Shown in pieces: positions 46,501-56,639 of a stretch of 64,000 nucleotides of DNA. Position numbers and translations under genes: made by a program. This DNA is from Paramarasmius palmivorus. Taxonomy: Eukaryota > Basidiomycota > Agaricomycetes > Agaricales > Marasmiaceae. The notes beneath the pieces were generated by a model. It ran no database searches and was not told where the DNA came from. It was given only the letters and a program-made list of their open reading frames with translations. The stretch is from contig JAYKXP010000141.1 in NCBI GenBank assembly GCA_037176845.1, positions 51,342 to 115,341 of the forward strand, read 5' to 3'. Each line of letters opens with the position of its first letter. Positions within the stretch are counted from its first letter, which is position 1.

Positions 46501-47241
46501 CCGGAAAGACCGATTCAAACGGTCCGATTTCGCAATAACGAGGCAAAACGAGCACAGGATAAGGGAAAGAAAAAGGAGGTTGCTGCCAAGCCCAAGAAAG
46601 TGAAGAGAAGAAGAACTGAAGACGATGACGATGACGATGACGATGAAGACGAAGACGAAGACGACGAAGAGGAGAGCGAGGAAGAGGAGAGCGAGGAAGA
46701 AGAGAGCGAGAACGACGAGAACAAGAACGACGAGAACGAGAATGAGGAGAACGAGCCAGAGGCGCAGGCAGAGGTGGAGGTAGATGCTGAGGCGGAGAAT
46801 GATACCAAGGAAGGAGACAACGTCGAAGAATTCGAGATCGCCTCCAAACCCAAAACTGGATTCGGTCACTGCGGCTGCACATTCGAACAAATCCTTGCCA
46901 GCCTGCTTGTCTGGAAGGTTCAGTGCCACTACTCGCCGACGCTCGATATCTATGAAACGTGGAGCGGCACTCGACCCCAACCTCGCTGGCGAAATTTCAT
47001 AATGGATGCGGCTGCACGTTTCGGGGGAATTCGTATTCCAGTAGACGTGTATTCCCATCTGCGAGTCATTACGCCAACGGGCTGGAAGTACGTCGAGGTA
47101 CACCCCGAGACTGTGTTGCTGTACCGCATCGAAGCTATGAAGTCCGTGCTGTCGAAACTAGAGAACGAACGTAGGTTGGTTGAGGAGGCAGTCCGAAAAG
47201 CTAGAGACGATTCAGATAATCAGCCGATTGTGTATTGTTGA
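43559..47241 (+). CDS. 999-aa protein, twelve exons, all introns phase 1
   Basis: Exons: 43559-43598, 43730-43975, 44029-44151, 44204-44347, 44404-44763, 44814-44927, 44996-45133, 45189-45278, 45339-45590, 45650-45733, 45784-45813 and 45863-47241. They sum to exactly 3,000 bases (999 aa plus stop), and all eleven introns interrupt codons after the first base. Order of parts: basic start (MSGKKRKGSTKKK); coiled coil (ELDIALKKHEGTLEKLEKAT); long low-complexity Ser/Pro/Gln middle; a Lys/Ala/Glu helix around KAEEAKKAAEAAKKAAEEAE; Lys/Gly run; a long Asp/Glu run with EEESEEEESE; and a C-terminal domain beginning GHCGCTFEQILASLLVWKVQ. No family was recognised. The mix of charged runs suggests a nuclear protein. 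Whether it belongs to the KDZ element or is host-encoded is unknown. Confidence 0.72.
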
Positions 47242-47579
47242 TATAGTAGTTTACACATACGTCACCGTGTCTTTTCTTGTTCTGAATCTATACTGGCATT
47301 CAACTGTCACTACTACCGCAATAATCAAAGCTCATCCTTATCTTGCTCAAGTTCGTTTCAGTGCAAGACTGACCCGAAATCGTTGGAGATTACTATGGTG
47401 TGTTTCAAATTAAGTATCAGGATACTGACGCAAAACATTACAGGCTCGTCACAGTATCCTCGCACCACGTTCAGAACATTGCCAGTTTCTAAATACTTTG
47501 TGCTCCTTCGGGGGTTTTTAACCCCGAAAAAGTGGAAATTTTCGTTCTTGCTTCCCTCCTTGTACCACCCGACGCCGAA
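47242..47579. other. Intergenic with short hairpin
   Basis: Contains an isolated AGTATCAGGATACT core at about 47413 and the hairpin at 47508-47526. Confidence 0.5.
47508..47526. repeat. Short hairpin upstream of the leucine-rich gene
   Basis: TTCGGGG and CCCCGAA pair across a short T/A-rich loop, about 55 bases before the ATG at 47580. Stability was not computed. Confidence 0.5.
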
Positions 47580-48659
47580 ATGCTACAACTCGATGGTGAC
47601 TCTGTGCTACAGTGTCTGGAAGCCTACATACAAGAACATGGAAGCTGGAGGCAGGCGGAAATACCTTTGCTGACACGTACATTGCTTCCTCGGTGCGTAT
47701 ATTCGCTCATGTTTCTTTTGTAGAAGACTAACACAGTGATTTTATAAAGGATTTACCCAATGTTCTATCGCAATATCGTACTCATGTCGTCGCGCAGCAT
47801 GTATCGCCTCAAGCGAACCCTAGAGGAGAATCCAGAACGAGCTGCCCTTGTTCGTTCCCTGTGGGTTCGAGTTGGAAGAGACGGAGCGCTCGCTCCTGCA
47901 GCAAGAGACATCACTTATCCCTACGAGTATGGTCCTTGGCTCAAGGCGCTTGTCCCCATCACCAAGCCCGATAGTGCTGTCGTCGGCCAGACTATTGGTT
48001 TGGTAGCACCATTCCTCACTCGACTTACCATATCTGCAAGGCTTCATTACCCCCGAATTCGCGATGCCTTGCTCATGACAGAGTTTCCCAACGTGGTCGA
48101 ATTGGAGTTGCCCGTCGACCTAGTTTTGTTCCCGGATTCCGCAGAGCCTTTGGAAGGGCTGTCTCGTTTCCAGAGTCTTAAGAAGCTTCGCCTCGTCTAT
48201 AACTCGGAGAAAGACGAAAACACCGAAATCCTGCCATACCAGAACCTGGCAAATTTTACAACACTCACGCATGTGTACCTTTCATATTGGGCCGAAAATC
48301 GGAGCATTGTCGAAAAGAATATCGTGGCTTTGCGCGTTCCTCATTCTGTCAAAATAGTCGTATTGGAAATCGACACTGGCATCCAGGTTCCAATCAAGCT
48401 CGAGAATCTCCCCTGCTATAGGATTCATCCAAAAGTGGTGTTTGTCATCAAGCGGGGCGTATTCGAGGACATGGATAAGCTCCTCAGACACACACGTCGT
48501 ATGGCAGAACTTCGCAGCGTATCGTTCTTGCTCGATGTTACCATAATTGGGGGAGTCACTATTTGGGAGCTGGGGGCTCAGAAGGTGAAGGAACGGTTGG
48601 CAAGGATGGGTGCTGACGGCGACTGGAGTGGAAACCGTGTTATTTACAGGATCAAATAG
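47580..48659 (+). CDS. F-box-like/leucine-rich protein without complete F-box (340 aa)
   Basis: Exons 47580-47692 and 47750-48659 with a 57-bp phase-2 intron give 340 aa. The start at 47580 is the first ATG of the frame; the upstream extension would need GTG. The N-terminal exon (QCLEAYIQEHGSWRQAEIPLL) is not an obvious F-box. Exon 2 opens with YPMFYRNIVLMSSRSMYRLK, followed by RAALVRSLWVRV, a pattern common in basidiomycete proteins where an F-box precedes repeats. Leucine-rich segments follow (FLTRLTISARL, FPNVVELELPV, LKKLRLVY). The F-box may be truncated or degenerate. It lies between the 999-aa gene and MYND gene 3. Function unknown. Confidence 0.6.
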
Positions 48660-48883
48660 TACTCATGAACTTGTAGAGTTTTGCCAATCCAATGTGACTT
48701 CGTATCATGTCTTGGAATTACTGTGAGGCAAGAATATCTCCACTACAATGATGACATTGTGTAAACTTGTACTACGCGGGTGAATACATGAGCTAGACTA
48801 CTGGTTTCCAAGTACTGAATATCGCGCCGATGAGTGAGCATCTAAGACAGAATATATATATAGGTATCCGCACACCTAAGTTT

Positions 48884-49658
48884 TTACAATACACACAACT
48901 CGAGGTCTCGATCGGGTGTTAGTGAGGAATAGGAGTACTGAAGCCGACAAACGTCCGGAATGTCAATACAGAACATGAATTCCGTCAGAGTCCGGTAGTC
49001 GCAATCCTTGACCCGTAAAACAAGAATAATCCCACTCCTGGAATGACCGAGCCTGTGCTTTGCTCGAAGAACCTCCTTCATGGATCCCTGTATCTGGGGA
49101 TACGTGCATTGTCGAATTTGGTGACCGGAACGTGGGATGTATTGTAGATCACGAGCACGGGGCACATTGACACGAGAAGCATTGTCCCTTTCTTGGAGAC
49201 AAGCCAGCCAAAAGTACTTTGTGGTGACGTTGCGGAAACGCCGGACAAAACTCCAGCGCGGTTCCGTGGACAAATCAAAGGTAGTGTTGTCGAGTATAGA
49301 CATGTAGGAATGGAGAGCGGCTGAGCCAAGATAGCTGGAAAACTCGACGGAGAACTTTCGTGCTGCATCGAGGAGGCGGGTAGCGAGAGGTGTGGGTTCG
49401 TGAAGTGTGACAGTCATTTTCAGGGTGTAGCAAATGTTATAGTGGGTTGACAGGTGAACCAGCAAGCATTCACCGCTCTGCAAAGAAGTGAGATCAACGA
49501 GCCAAAGAAACTACACCCAACAGACGTACGCAGCAAGTCACCGAGCAACACTCGGTGCAATGCTCACAACGCTCCTGTATTGTCGTATCGCAATTATCAC
49601 AGGCAACTGGAAGAGACCGTAGATATATGGTGCGGTGCCGTGGTGGTGGTGGTGACAT
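48884..49658 (-). CDS. MYND-finger protein, paralogue 3 (240 aa)
   Basis: Exons 49658-49530 and 49477-48884 with a 52-bp phase-0 intron; 43 and 198 codons as in paralogue 2. The finger is degenerate: CDNC, CEHC, a CCSVTCC stretch where Tyr-Cys is expected, then SGEC and H...C, so zinc binding may be altered. The C-terminal part keeps FVRRFR, FWLACLQERD, PRARDLQYI, GIILVLRVKD and CIDIPDVCRLQYSYS. The start aligns with MPPPHRT of paralogue 1 (here MSPPPPRHRT). It lies about 14 kb from paralogues 1 and 2 on the opposite strand, with a related repeat array immediately upstream. Confidence 0.8.
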
Positions 49659-49736
49659 GAAGGAGGAGAGGAGAGGACAGCGCATCTGGGGAGAAGTAAT
49701 CGTCACAATCAAAATATTGAAGTATGGACAAAATCG

Positions 49737-50110
49737 AGTACCTTGATCCTCTGTCGCTCTAAGGGAGTGGTTTGGAGTATCGAAATACTGAGACTGGGAT
49801 GCGTCGTGCCATGGAGTGTCGAAATACTATGACTGGGATGCGGCGCGCCATGGAGTACGTAGATACTTTGTCATGCAGCCCGGGGCGTTTGGAGTATCGA
49901 AAAACTTGAGCCAGGTGGTGGTACGAGATAGAGTATTTTGACCCTCTGTTGCGCTACTGTGGTATTGAAATACTGGGGCTGGGATGGGGGTAGGAGACAG
50001 AGTATCTCAATCCTTTGCCGTAGTGCTTGGGGCAATTGAGGTATTGAAATACTTCGACTGGGATAAGGTGTGGAGACGGAGTATCTCGATCCTGACACCC
50101 CATCCAGCAC
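49737..50110 (-). repeat. Degenerate ATAC minisatellite upstream of MYND gene 3
   Basis: Alternating modules of about 80 bp: GAGTAYCTYRATCCTCTG-type blocks (from about 49737, 49931, 50000, 50079) and GTATYGAAATACT followed by GACTGGGAT (about 49777, 49814 as GTGTCGAAATACT, 49961, 50041). The core matches that of the array at 32460-32885. Confidence 0.7.
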
Positions 50111-50953
50111 GGGGATGTGGTATTTGCGAAGGATTCCGATATTTGACGAGCCAATGGAGAGGTATGGAGATGATCTAATTAGAGATACGCCCCAGAAGGT
50201 GCTGAGATAGGCTGTAGATAAGTTATGAGAGCGACGGATGATTGGTATTTCGACGTTCACGTAGATTGTGCATTAATCAGACGATTCGGGCCTGTAGAAA
50301 GTTCAGAAAGTAGATACTCTGATATTCGTACGTACATATCTGCTCACCTGAAGTATCCGGAAACTACGATATCGTTTTCGAAAGTTTGGGGGTATCGTGG
50401 TACTCTGATGAGATTAGGATGTCGGGTATCGTTATACTGGGAGGATGAGAAGAGATTAGCACGCTTACTAAATATGGGGGATTTGATTCCGTGAGCGCTG
50501 ACCGCGGTCCGCAATCCTGCAGTCTCCAAATACTTCACCAAAGAATCTTTTTGTTAAATTTACGACGCCCAAATCATTTACATGTATATTTTAGGCTCAC
50601 GTGGGGTCGTGCCCTTGATGGACATCGTCCTGGCCTGCCAGGCTCGTAGCTCGCTTAAACCAGGTTCGTCTGTTTTGTCGGTCCTCGTCCTTAACGGCTG
50701 CCCCCTCTTTTTGCCTTCTACAAACCCTCTCTGCGATACTCATCGTCCTGTTCAACGACCCCACAACACTTCATGCAGACGGACATAAGGCCTAAAGCTC
50801 GATCATGTGCCCAAAGCGTGGGATACATTCTCGATCGTGCCCACAGAGTTAAAAGACGAGCAGAGGCAACTTGCACAGCATTCGCTTTCTTGAAAGTGAA
50901 CCTTTACCATCTCTGCTTTTGCATCGAGAAACTACTACTTCTTGCGCTCCAAA
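50111..50953. other. Intergenic with further ATAC-type repeat
   Basis: The part 50351-50443 resembles 34271-34440 upstream of MYND gene 2. Short open frames at 50582-50950 have no support. Confidence 0.45.
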
Positions 50954-51446
50954 ATGTTCGTCTCAACTGCTACAATTGCTCGTCCTACCAATGTCGACGC
51001 TACCGCGGTATGTTCCCCTTTTACGCGTCGATTTTGAGACTAGCCCCTTTACTCACTTGGGAGTTTCATAGCTGTCTGGGTTCGTGCAGACGGCCATTAT
51101 CGACATGGTTGATACTCGCAATAGCACTAGTGAGTTATCTGGTGTAGACTTTGTGCCGGAGATGGAGGTAGCGGAGGAGTTGATGAGTGTGTTGGCCGAT
51201 TTTGTTGCTACTGACACTCCACAGCCCAACATGATCGAAAGGACCCCTCTTACCTCTATCGGCAATATACCTAATGCAAGGCCAGCTATAACGACTAGGA
51301 TCACCACTACTACAAGCCAACGACGAAGCCGCGGCCAAAAGGAAAATGTCAAGCCCCTATCCACGAAGAACAACAAGCGCAAGAACCGTGCTACACCAGG
51401 GTCTTTGGTCGAAATCATGCTTCGACCTACGACAAGACCCTGGTGA
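50954..51446 (+). CDS. Small basic-tailed protein of unknown function (142 aa)
   Basis: Exons 50954-51007 and 51072-51446 with a 64-bp phase-0 intron encode 142 aa. The middle is acidic (VPEMEVAEELMSVLADFV), and the end is Arg/Lys/Asn-rich (SQRRSRGQKENVKPLSTKNN). A nuclear protein is possible from the basic tail. There is no recognised domain and no paralogue in the window. A longer 5' part upstream cannot be excluded. Confidence 0.45.
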
Positions 51447-52081
51447 ATGGTTTGATTTCATTTTTTTCTTTGCATCTTGATGTCGGTGCTGAATATGGTG
51501 GTCGACGAGGTCGTGGAGGAGCCCCTATACCCATACCTATGTGCAAATTATACCGGTACGTTTGTGGTCTTGGTATTTATTTCATTCAATTCATTGATAT
51601 GTTACTTGCCAGTTTAGACATACCTCAGTGGTTCGGTTTGGCTTTCTTCTCACCTATACCCTATTTACTTTCGTTCTTCGTTGCGCCACACAAGTTCTGA
51701 TCATCATCTTACAGTGCATCGCGTCACTCCTCTCACATGGTTCAAGCTCACGAAAAAGATAAGTCTCTTTCCGTATTATTATAAGCATCTACGAGTTCGT
51801 CTGCTGTCTCTGTGCTACTGGATATCCCTCTGGTCTGAGGTCTCTCTCTGGTTCTGGCGTCTTGATCCTAGGCAATCTGCGGGCTTCTGCTGTGTTCTAT
51901 GGCTGCTACTGGGTCTATCTAGGGTTCCGAATCTCTCGACTTTGCTCCTGGCTTAATTCTATGGGTACTTCGTCCTCCGCTTGGTTCTCTGTTCTTCGCT
52001 GCTTTTATTTTCCGTTCCCGCCGGTACATTGCTCATCTTCTGCGTTTATGATAGCCGGGCTCGACTCTCGATTGTCTCGAC
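51447..52081. other. Intergenic, T-rich, nothing recognised
   Basis: Pyrimidine-rich sequence leading into the micro-exon gene. Some of it may be untranslated leader. Confidence 0.4.
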
Positions 52082-52523
52082 ATGCCTTCCAAAGGTTTGT
52101 ACACCGCCACGTCGTTTTTCGTTCACCTATGTTGACATGTTTTTATTTTCTGTAGGTATCGAGCAATCGACCCGTAAGTCATCCTATTTCTTCCTTATCC
52201 CCAAACTGATGCTTGCACCTTTAGGTTTCAGTCGGTCACGGTGGCACGGAGTGTCATCCTTGGAAAGAGGTTCGCGCTTCCCTTTTCTTTTCGTAGGTCG
52301 TGACTAATGTGTTTTGGTTTCTTTAGGTCTCGAGCAATCGAACCGTAAGTTATCCTATTTCTTCCTTACCTCCAAACTGATGCTTTCACCCTTAGGTTCT
52401 GGGTGGAACACAGTGGCACGGGAGTATCGTCGTTGCAACAAGGTTCGCGCCTTCGCATTCATTTTGTGAGTCGTTACTGACTTGTTGATGTGCAATTAGA
52501 AGTGGTCTTATCCGTGCCTGTGA
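52082..52523 (+). CDS. Possible micro-exon gene with duplicated exon pair (54 aa)
   Basis: Six tiny exons can be joined in frame: 52082-52094, 52156-52173, 52225-52269, 52327-52344, 52396-52442 and 52500-52523. Exons 2-3 and 4-5 lie in two tandem 171-bp units that resemble each other. The predicted peptide repeats G(I/L)EQS(T/N)R and ends in a basic stretch (REYRRCNKKW). Two donors are perfect GTAAGT; two others (GTTCGC) are weak. It may instead be part of a larger non-coding or longer coding transcript. The duplication itself is firm; the protein is tentative. Confidence 0.35.
52156..52497 (+). repeat. Tandem duplication of a 171-bp exon/intron cassette
   Basis: Units begin at about 52156 and 52327. 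Both contain (A/C)TCGAGCAATCGA(C/A)CC, GTAAGT(C/T)ATCCTATTTC, CCAAACTGATGCTT, GGCACGG and AGGTTCGCGC in the same order. Confidence 0.75.
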
Positions 52524-53470
52524 GTGATGCTCTTGACCTTGATTTCCTCGACCGATGCCAGCGCTTTCAGAAAAGTCGGCGTACAAAGGTCATTAGTATA
52601 CGAATGTTATCCTGATCGAGACTCCGCTACCCCGCCTACTCCAGCCATGTGTTGAAAACTAGTATTACATTCTATTTGTGCCCTGTTTCATATCTACATT
52701 CTGGATGTTTGAAACTGGGACCTAATGCCTAAGTCTCGAATCCAGAATATGTGGTGCTAATCGAACAATGAGCGTGCATTCCGAGCCAAAGGAACAAGCT
52801 TTACGCACTGAATGTAATTTCTCGCGTCCCATTTGACGTCTACGCGACTACGAAAAGTTGGAGGGCTATGTTTCATGCCGGGCTTGATAGTTCCAAGCTT
52901 CCTGCTTGAGCTTTTCGACGGTGGTGGTGGTGCAATGCGAACAGTGTCGTGCCGGTCCGGAAACAGCCGGCAACTTCCTCTCTGCAACTGTCACAAACAT
53001 CAAAACCCAAGACCTCAATATCGATGGCCGACTGTCCTCCTCAGCCGCAGGAAAAGCTGGAATGGGAGGCAAAGCGGTGACAGTAGGATTAGTAGGATAT
53101 AGGCCAGGCGGTGAGCTGCATTCTGCAATGGTACCGTTTCGTCAAAGAAAAATTGCAGGTCACCTAAAATCGCTCGGTTGTCTTGCAACTTTCAAGGACA
53201 AATCAAGATTCAACCACCAGTATATTTACTCGAACGTCGCCCTATTCTTTGCCTCATCCCACTACGTTGGCGTCTTGCTCACCAGTCTCAGTCTCAGTCT
53301 TAGTCTCAGCGGCCTTTGTCTTGGTCTCACCTCCGTAGACTGAAACCACCTCTCAAAATCTCATAAATACCTGCCTCCAATCCTACCGTCCATCCAGAAC
53401 AACTTGACTTTGAACCACAACCATCATCAGAACACTTTGCTCAATCCTGCCACTTGCATCTAAACAAACC
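52524..53470. other. Intergenic, nothing firm
   Basis: A minus-strand stretch near 52866-53072 contains CxxC pairs but no consistent frame. A short run of CAGTCT-type hexamers lies at about 53283-53310. A CATAAATA box at about 53364 may serve the next gene. Confidence 0.4.
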
Positions 53471-53860
53471 ATGCCACTCTCCCCAGAGCCCTTACAATCG
53501 ACCTCAGCTGTCACCCTCGAACAACTCTCACCATCATCTATCACATCCTCTACTCTCATGAACGTCGCAAACACTTCGCTTGCCACCATGCCGCCGTCAG
53601 GGGCGGCTGTACCCCGTTCACCCCCTCATGCATACCAGCGCGTCAGCCCTGGTTCATTGAGCGAACGCAGGGGTTACACATACACTATCGCGTTCCAGGC
53701 GACCAAGCCAATCGGTCAGGTTGCGGTCGCGAAAGGAGATCTTGAACCTAGAGCAGGTTCTTTACCACGTAGGACCCGAAAAAAGGTTCCTGCACCACCC
53801 AAAGTTGTAGAAGACAAGCGTTTCGAGTTGATTCATACAACCATGCACGTCTCCGGATGA
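53471..53860 (+). CDS. Small Ser/Pro-rich protein (129 aa), intronless
   Basis: An ATG-initiated frame of 129 aa. The N-terminal half is Ser/Thr/Pro-rich (SSITSSTLMN, PPSGAAVPRSPP). The second half is basic (LPRRTRKKVPAPPK) and ends with a short FELIHTTMHV segment. An A/T-rich CATAAATA box lies about 105 bases upstream. No domain was recognised and no paralogue is present. The compact frame and its isolation from other genes support it moderately. Confidence 0.45.
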   Translation: MPLSPEPLQSTSAVTLEQLSPSSITSSTLMNVANTSLATMPPSGAAVPRSPPHAYQRVSPGSLSERRGYTYTIAFQATKPIGQVAVAKGDLEPRAGSLPRRTRKKVPAPPKVVEDKRFELIHTTMHVSG

Positions 53861-54204
53861 TTCAGATGATGAATAACTATCATGCTTGCGTCCTGCGACT
53901 TGCTTGTACTATACTTTGCCATTGGACAATCATATATACCCATTTCGAGTTCTATGTCGCGTGAATCAGAAAAGTATCATGTTCAAAAACTGTCAACGTT
54001 ACGTTGAGCGCTGAGCATGGTATCGGGTAGGATATGTAAGACTAAGGCAGGCTACAGCGTTTTCGCAAACAGTCGAATGAATGTTGGAATCCCGCACTGG
54101 TACATGAACGGATGAATCCACGATAGGTCAAATTGGAGAGGACATAATACAAGGCACACAGATACAAAAATGCCAGCCGCAGTCATATTGCACGTATGTA
54201 GGTC
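53861..54204. other. Intergenic, nothing recognised
   Basis: 3' flanks of two converging genes. Confidence 0.5.
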
Positions 54205-56456
54205 CTAGCGCGCAATAGCCCCAATGAATCTTTTCCACGACCATTTCTCTTTCCGTTTGCCTTCTGAAAGAAAAGATTAGCATATAAGCGAACATATGGG
54301 CGTCTAGAGACCCACTTTGACGCTTTGTATCCTTCTTGCGCGCTAATGACACTTCTTCGCTCGATCTCGATTGCTCTTCATCCGCGGCCGGGGTAGGTAC
54401 ATCTTTCGTAGCCTTCGATGCACTCGTATCAGCTACAGTTCGCGTCACCTTCACGGAAGAAAGCATGAGTACAACGAAGGGCCAAATCATACGGTCTAAG
54501 TTCGACATACCTCCGTGACATCCTCAAATCGACACTTAGTCTTGTTTTCCCCAATAATCTCCAGTTCAGGGTACTTCATATGCCGAGCGAAATCGGATGT
54601 TGTAGGATCGAACCCCCGGGCTACTTGCCAGTCGTACATAGCGGTGTAGATTTCGTTTGGCCATGAGCAAAGGAACATTGATCGCTCGCTAGCGGAATCA
54701 AGAGATAACTTCAGTGTTGGTATTCCCCATTGCTCATATTCCTCTTCGGGTAATTCAGGTTGGCCACTCTCGTCCAGAGACCAGAAATGTGTTCGAGCAT
54801 GTCCTTGAGCCCATAACATGGTGTCCAGCATAGATACCGGCGGTGGATACACAAAAAGGTAAAGCGGTCGACTCTCTGAGTCTTGCTTTAAGGGAACTGA
54901 CACGGAGCGGAGGAGGAACATCGGTGGGTTTAGGAAGACTGTCGAAAGTCAGAACAATGGTTGAAAACAACACATTATGCAACGTACAATAGTTTTGAGC
55001 CGTTTTCGTTTCTTCATGACAATCAAAGACTCGCGTACATTGCGATAGCCAAATTTCCCATAATCCGGCTGTCAGGATCCCGAACGATTGTAGAATGACC
55101 TCATCATAAGGATCTAGCTTGAACCTATATACATCATTACCAAGAGAATCACTTGTAGGTGCTTGCCCCACTCACCAGGTTAAACCATTGCTCAGGATCG
55201 TCCCAGGATGGAGTGATTGCTGGTGCATGGGGTGCCAATTTTCTTTCGGCCACCTCATAACAGGCTCCAACAAAGGGGAGTAGATCGTATCGTAACGAAG
55301 GTGACCTATGACTTCCATCGGAAATTCCTCTAGTACATTCCATCGAGGAAAGTCTTCGGGAGCATGGGGATCGAATCCATCCAAAGAGGGTAGGCAGTAA
55401 CTGTCCGCCCTTCTGGTTAAGAGCTCTGTTACGGAGCGCTTTATGTCGCGGGACTTTGCGGCAACTAAAACGGAAAAATCTGTAAGAGATTCCCCAGTGG
55501 TGAGCTCTTTGATACATTGGAGAATGTGTTCCCCCTCAAGCATCTCTATAGTTGTGGTTATGGTTGTTTCCACCTGGATTATCGTTATATCTCCAAAGTT
55601 GATGTCAGACGAATGTGCAGGTCCATCGATCCCATTGCAGAGTACGCCCTTTGAGTTGAGCCACACGTTTTCCGGGAAGTAAGCTCCGAGGTTTTCGTCG
55701 TCGTGACTCTGCAATAGACCCATCGATGGGAATGTGTCAGGCTTTCATGTCCCCGGAAACATCTTGAAAAGCCAGACGGACCAGGAATAGATGAAGAAAC
55801 ACATCTCCCCAAAATGAAGACTTGTAGAAGTGCGCCAGCGGTACCATTTCTGTAAGCCAAACAAAATTAGAGAGTACAGATCAGAAATGAAGATGACGCA
55901 GTACCATGGTGAAAAATCAAAAGCGGAGCTTTCCCGCGATTGAGACCAAAGAGCTGCCATGTATTCGGTTTTCTGGTTGCTTATTAGAGATATCGATTAA
56001 TGAGATTTGGCAGAGACGAACCTAACACGCGAAAAAACGTCGAAATCTTTGTCCCACAGACTCTGAGCCTCTTCACCATCATATGCAATAGCAGTGAACT
56101 TGGCTTGCGAGCCAAATAGCTCGAGGTCGTATATAGTTTTCTGCCCGCGGTGTCGTGCCAAGCAAGTGCCATTTCGCCATTCATAATCGAAGCAGTCATG
56201 TTGGTACATCTCTTTAACATAAATAACGTCCCCGAGTTTCACATCTCGGAACTGTAAACTGCGGTGGTAAGCGTCCGAATTAACTCCCAAGATCGCTTTT
56301 CCGTACCTGATCATACCTGGATTGCTTCGGTACTCTTTGAGTATTGATATTGACGGCGCGAGTGTAGATCGTGTTTCTGGTAATCTGATCACGACCCACA
56401 TTATTGAATGTGTTGTGGCCTTCGATAATGAAGTTAGACGAGCCTGATATGCTCAT
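54205..56456 (-). CDS. Orphan-family protein, nine exons, intact (601 aa)
   Basis: Exons on the minus strand: 56456-56307, 56251-56022, 55972-55905, 55849-55782, 55708-55176, 55124-54988, 54938-54511, 54448-54316 and 54263-54205; they total 1,806 bases (601 aa plus stop). The start MSISGSSNFIIEGHNTFNNV is glycine/asparagine-rich and resembles short N-terminal motifs I associate with basidiomycete proteins of signalling type. Next comes FRDVKLGDVIYVKE, ARHRGQKTIY and FGSQAKFTAIAY, a compact beta-rich domain. A middle part carries VWLNSKGVLC and IGHLRYDTIYS; then LYLFVYPPP and PELPEEEYEQWG; the tail is basic (GKRKEKWSWKRFIGAIAR). The paralogue at 27262-30600 keeps the first seven exons at the same places, confirming the model. 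I recall similar proteins only in agaric genomes, with no known function. Confidence 0.8.
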
Positions 56457-56639
56457 CCTAGTAAAGGCAAGACAGAAGCGACGCAGAGAAGACGATGGTG
56501 CGGAAACAGGAGACAACACGGGCCATGTAACGTATCTACAGCAGTAGAATACGTCATTGACAGATAGAACTCCAATTGGTGATTGCCCGGGCATTGAAGA
56601 GAACAGTGGCGGGACAGTGGCCCAAGGGCGCCCGTTGGT

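Noticed and set aside
46340..47103. Long minus-strand frames opposite the 999-aa gene
   Set aside because: Shadows of the repetitive Lys/Glu/Asp codons, giving Ser- or Leu-runs; the plus-strand frame has exon support.
36076..47241. Terminal inverted repeats of a giant KDZ element
   Set aside because: No matching ends or target duplications could be found on either side of the block.
47532..47579. Upstream extension of the leucine-rich gene
   Set aside because: It would begin with GTG; the first ATG is at 47580.
52757..53102. Possible fourth MYND gene on the minus strand
   Set aside because: Two CxxC pairs occur, but in different frames and without the conserved C-terminal domain.
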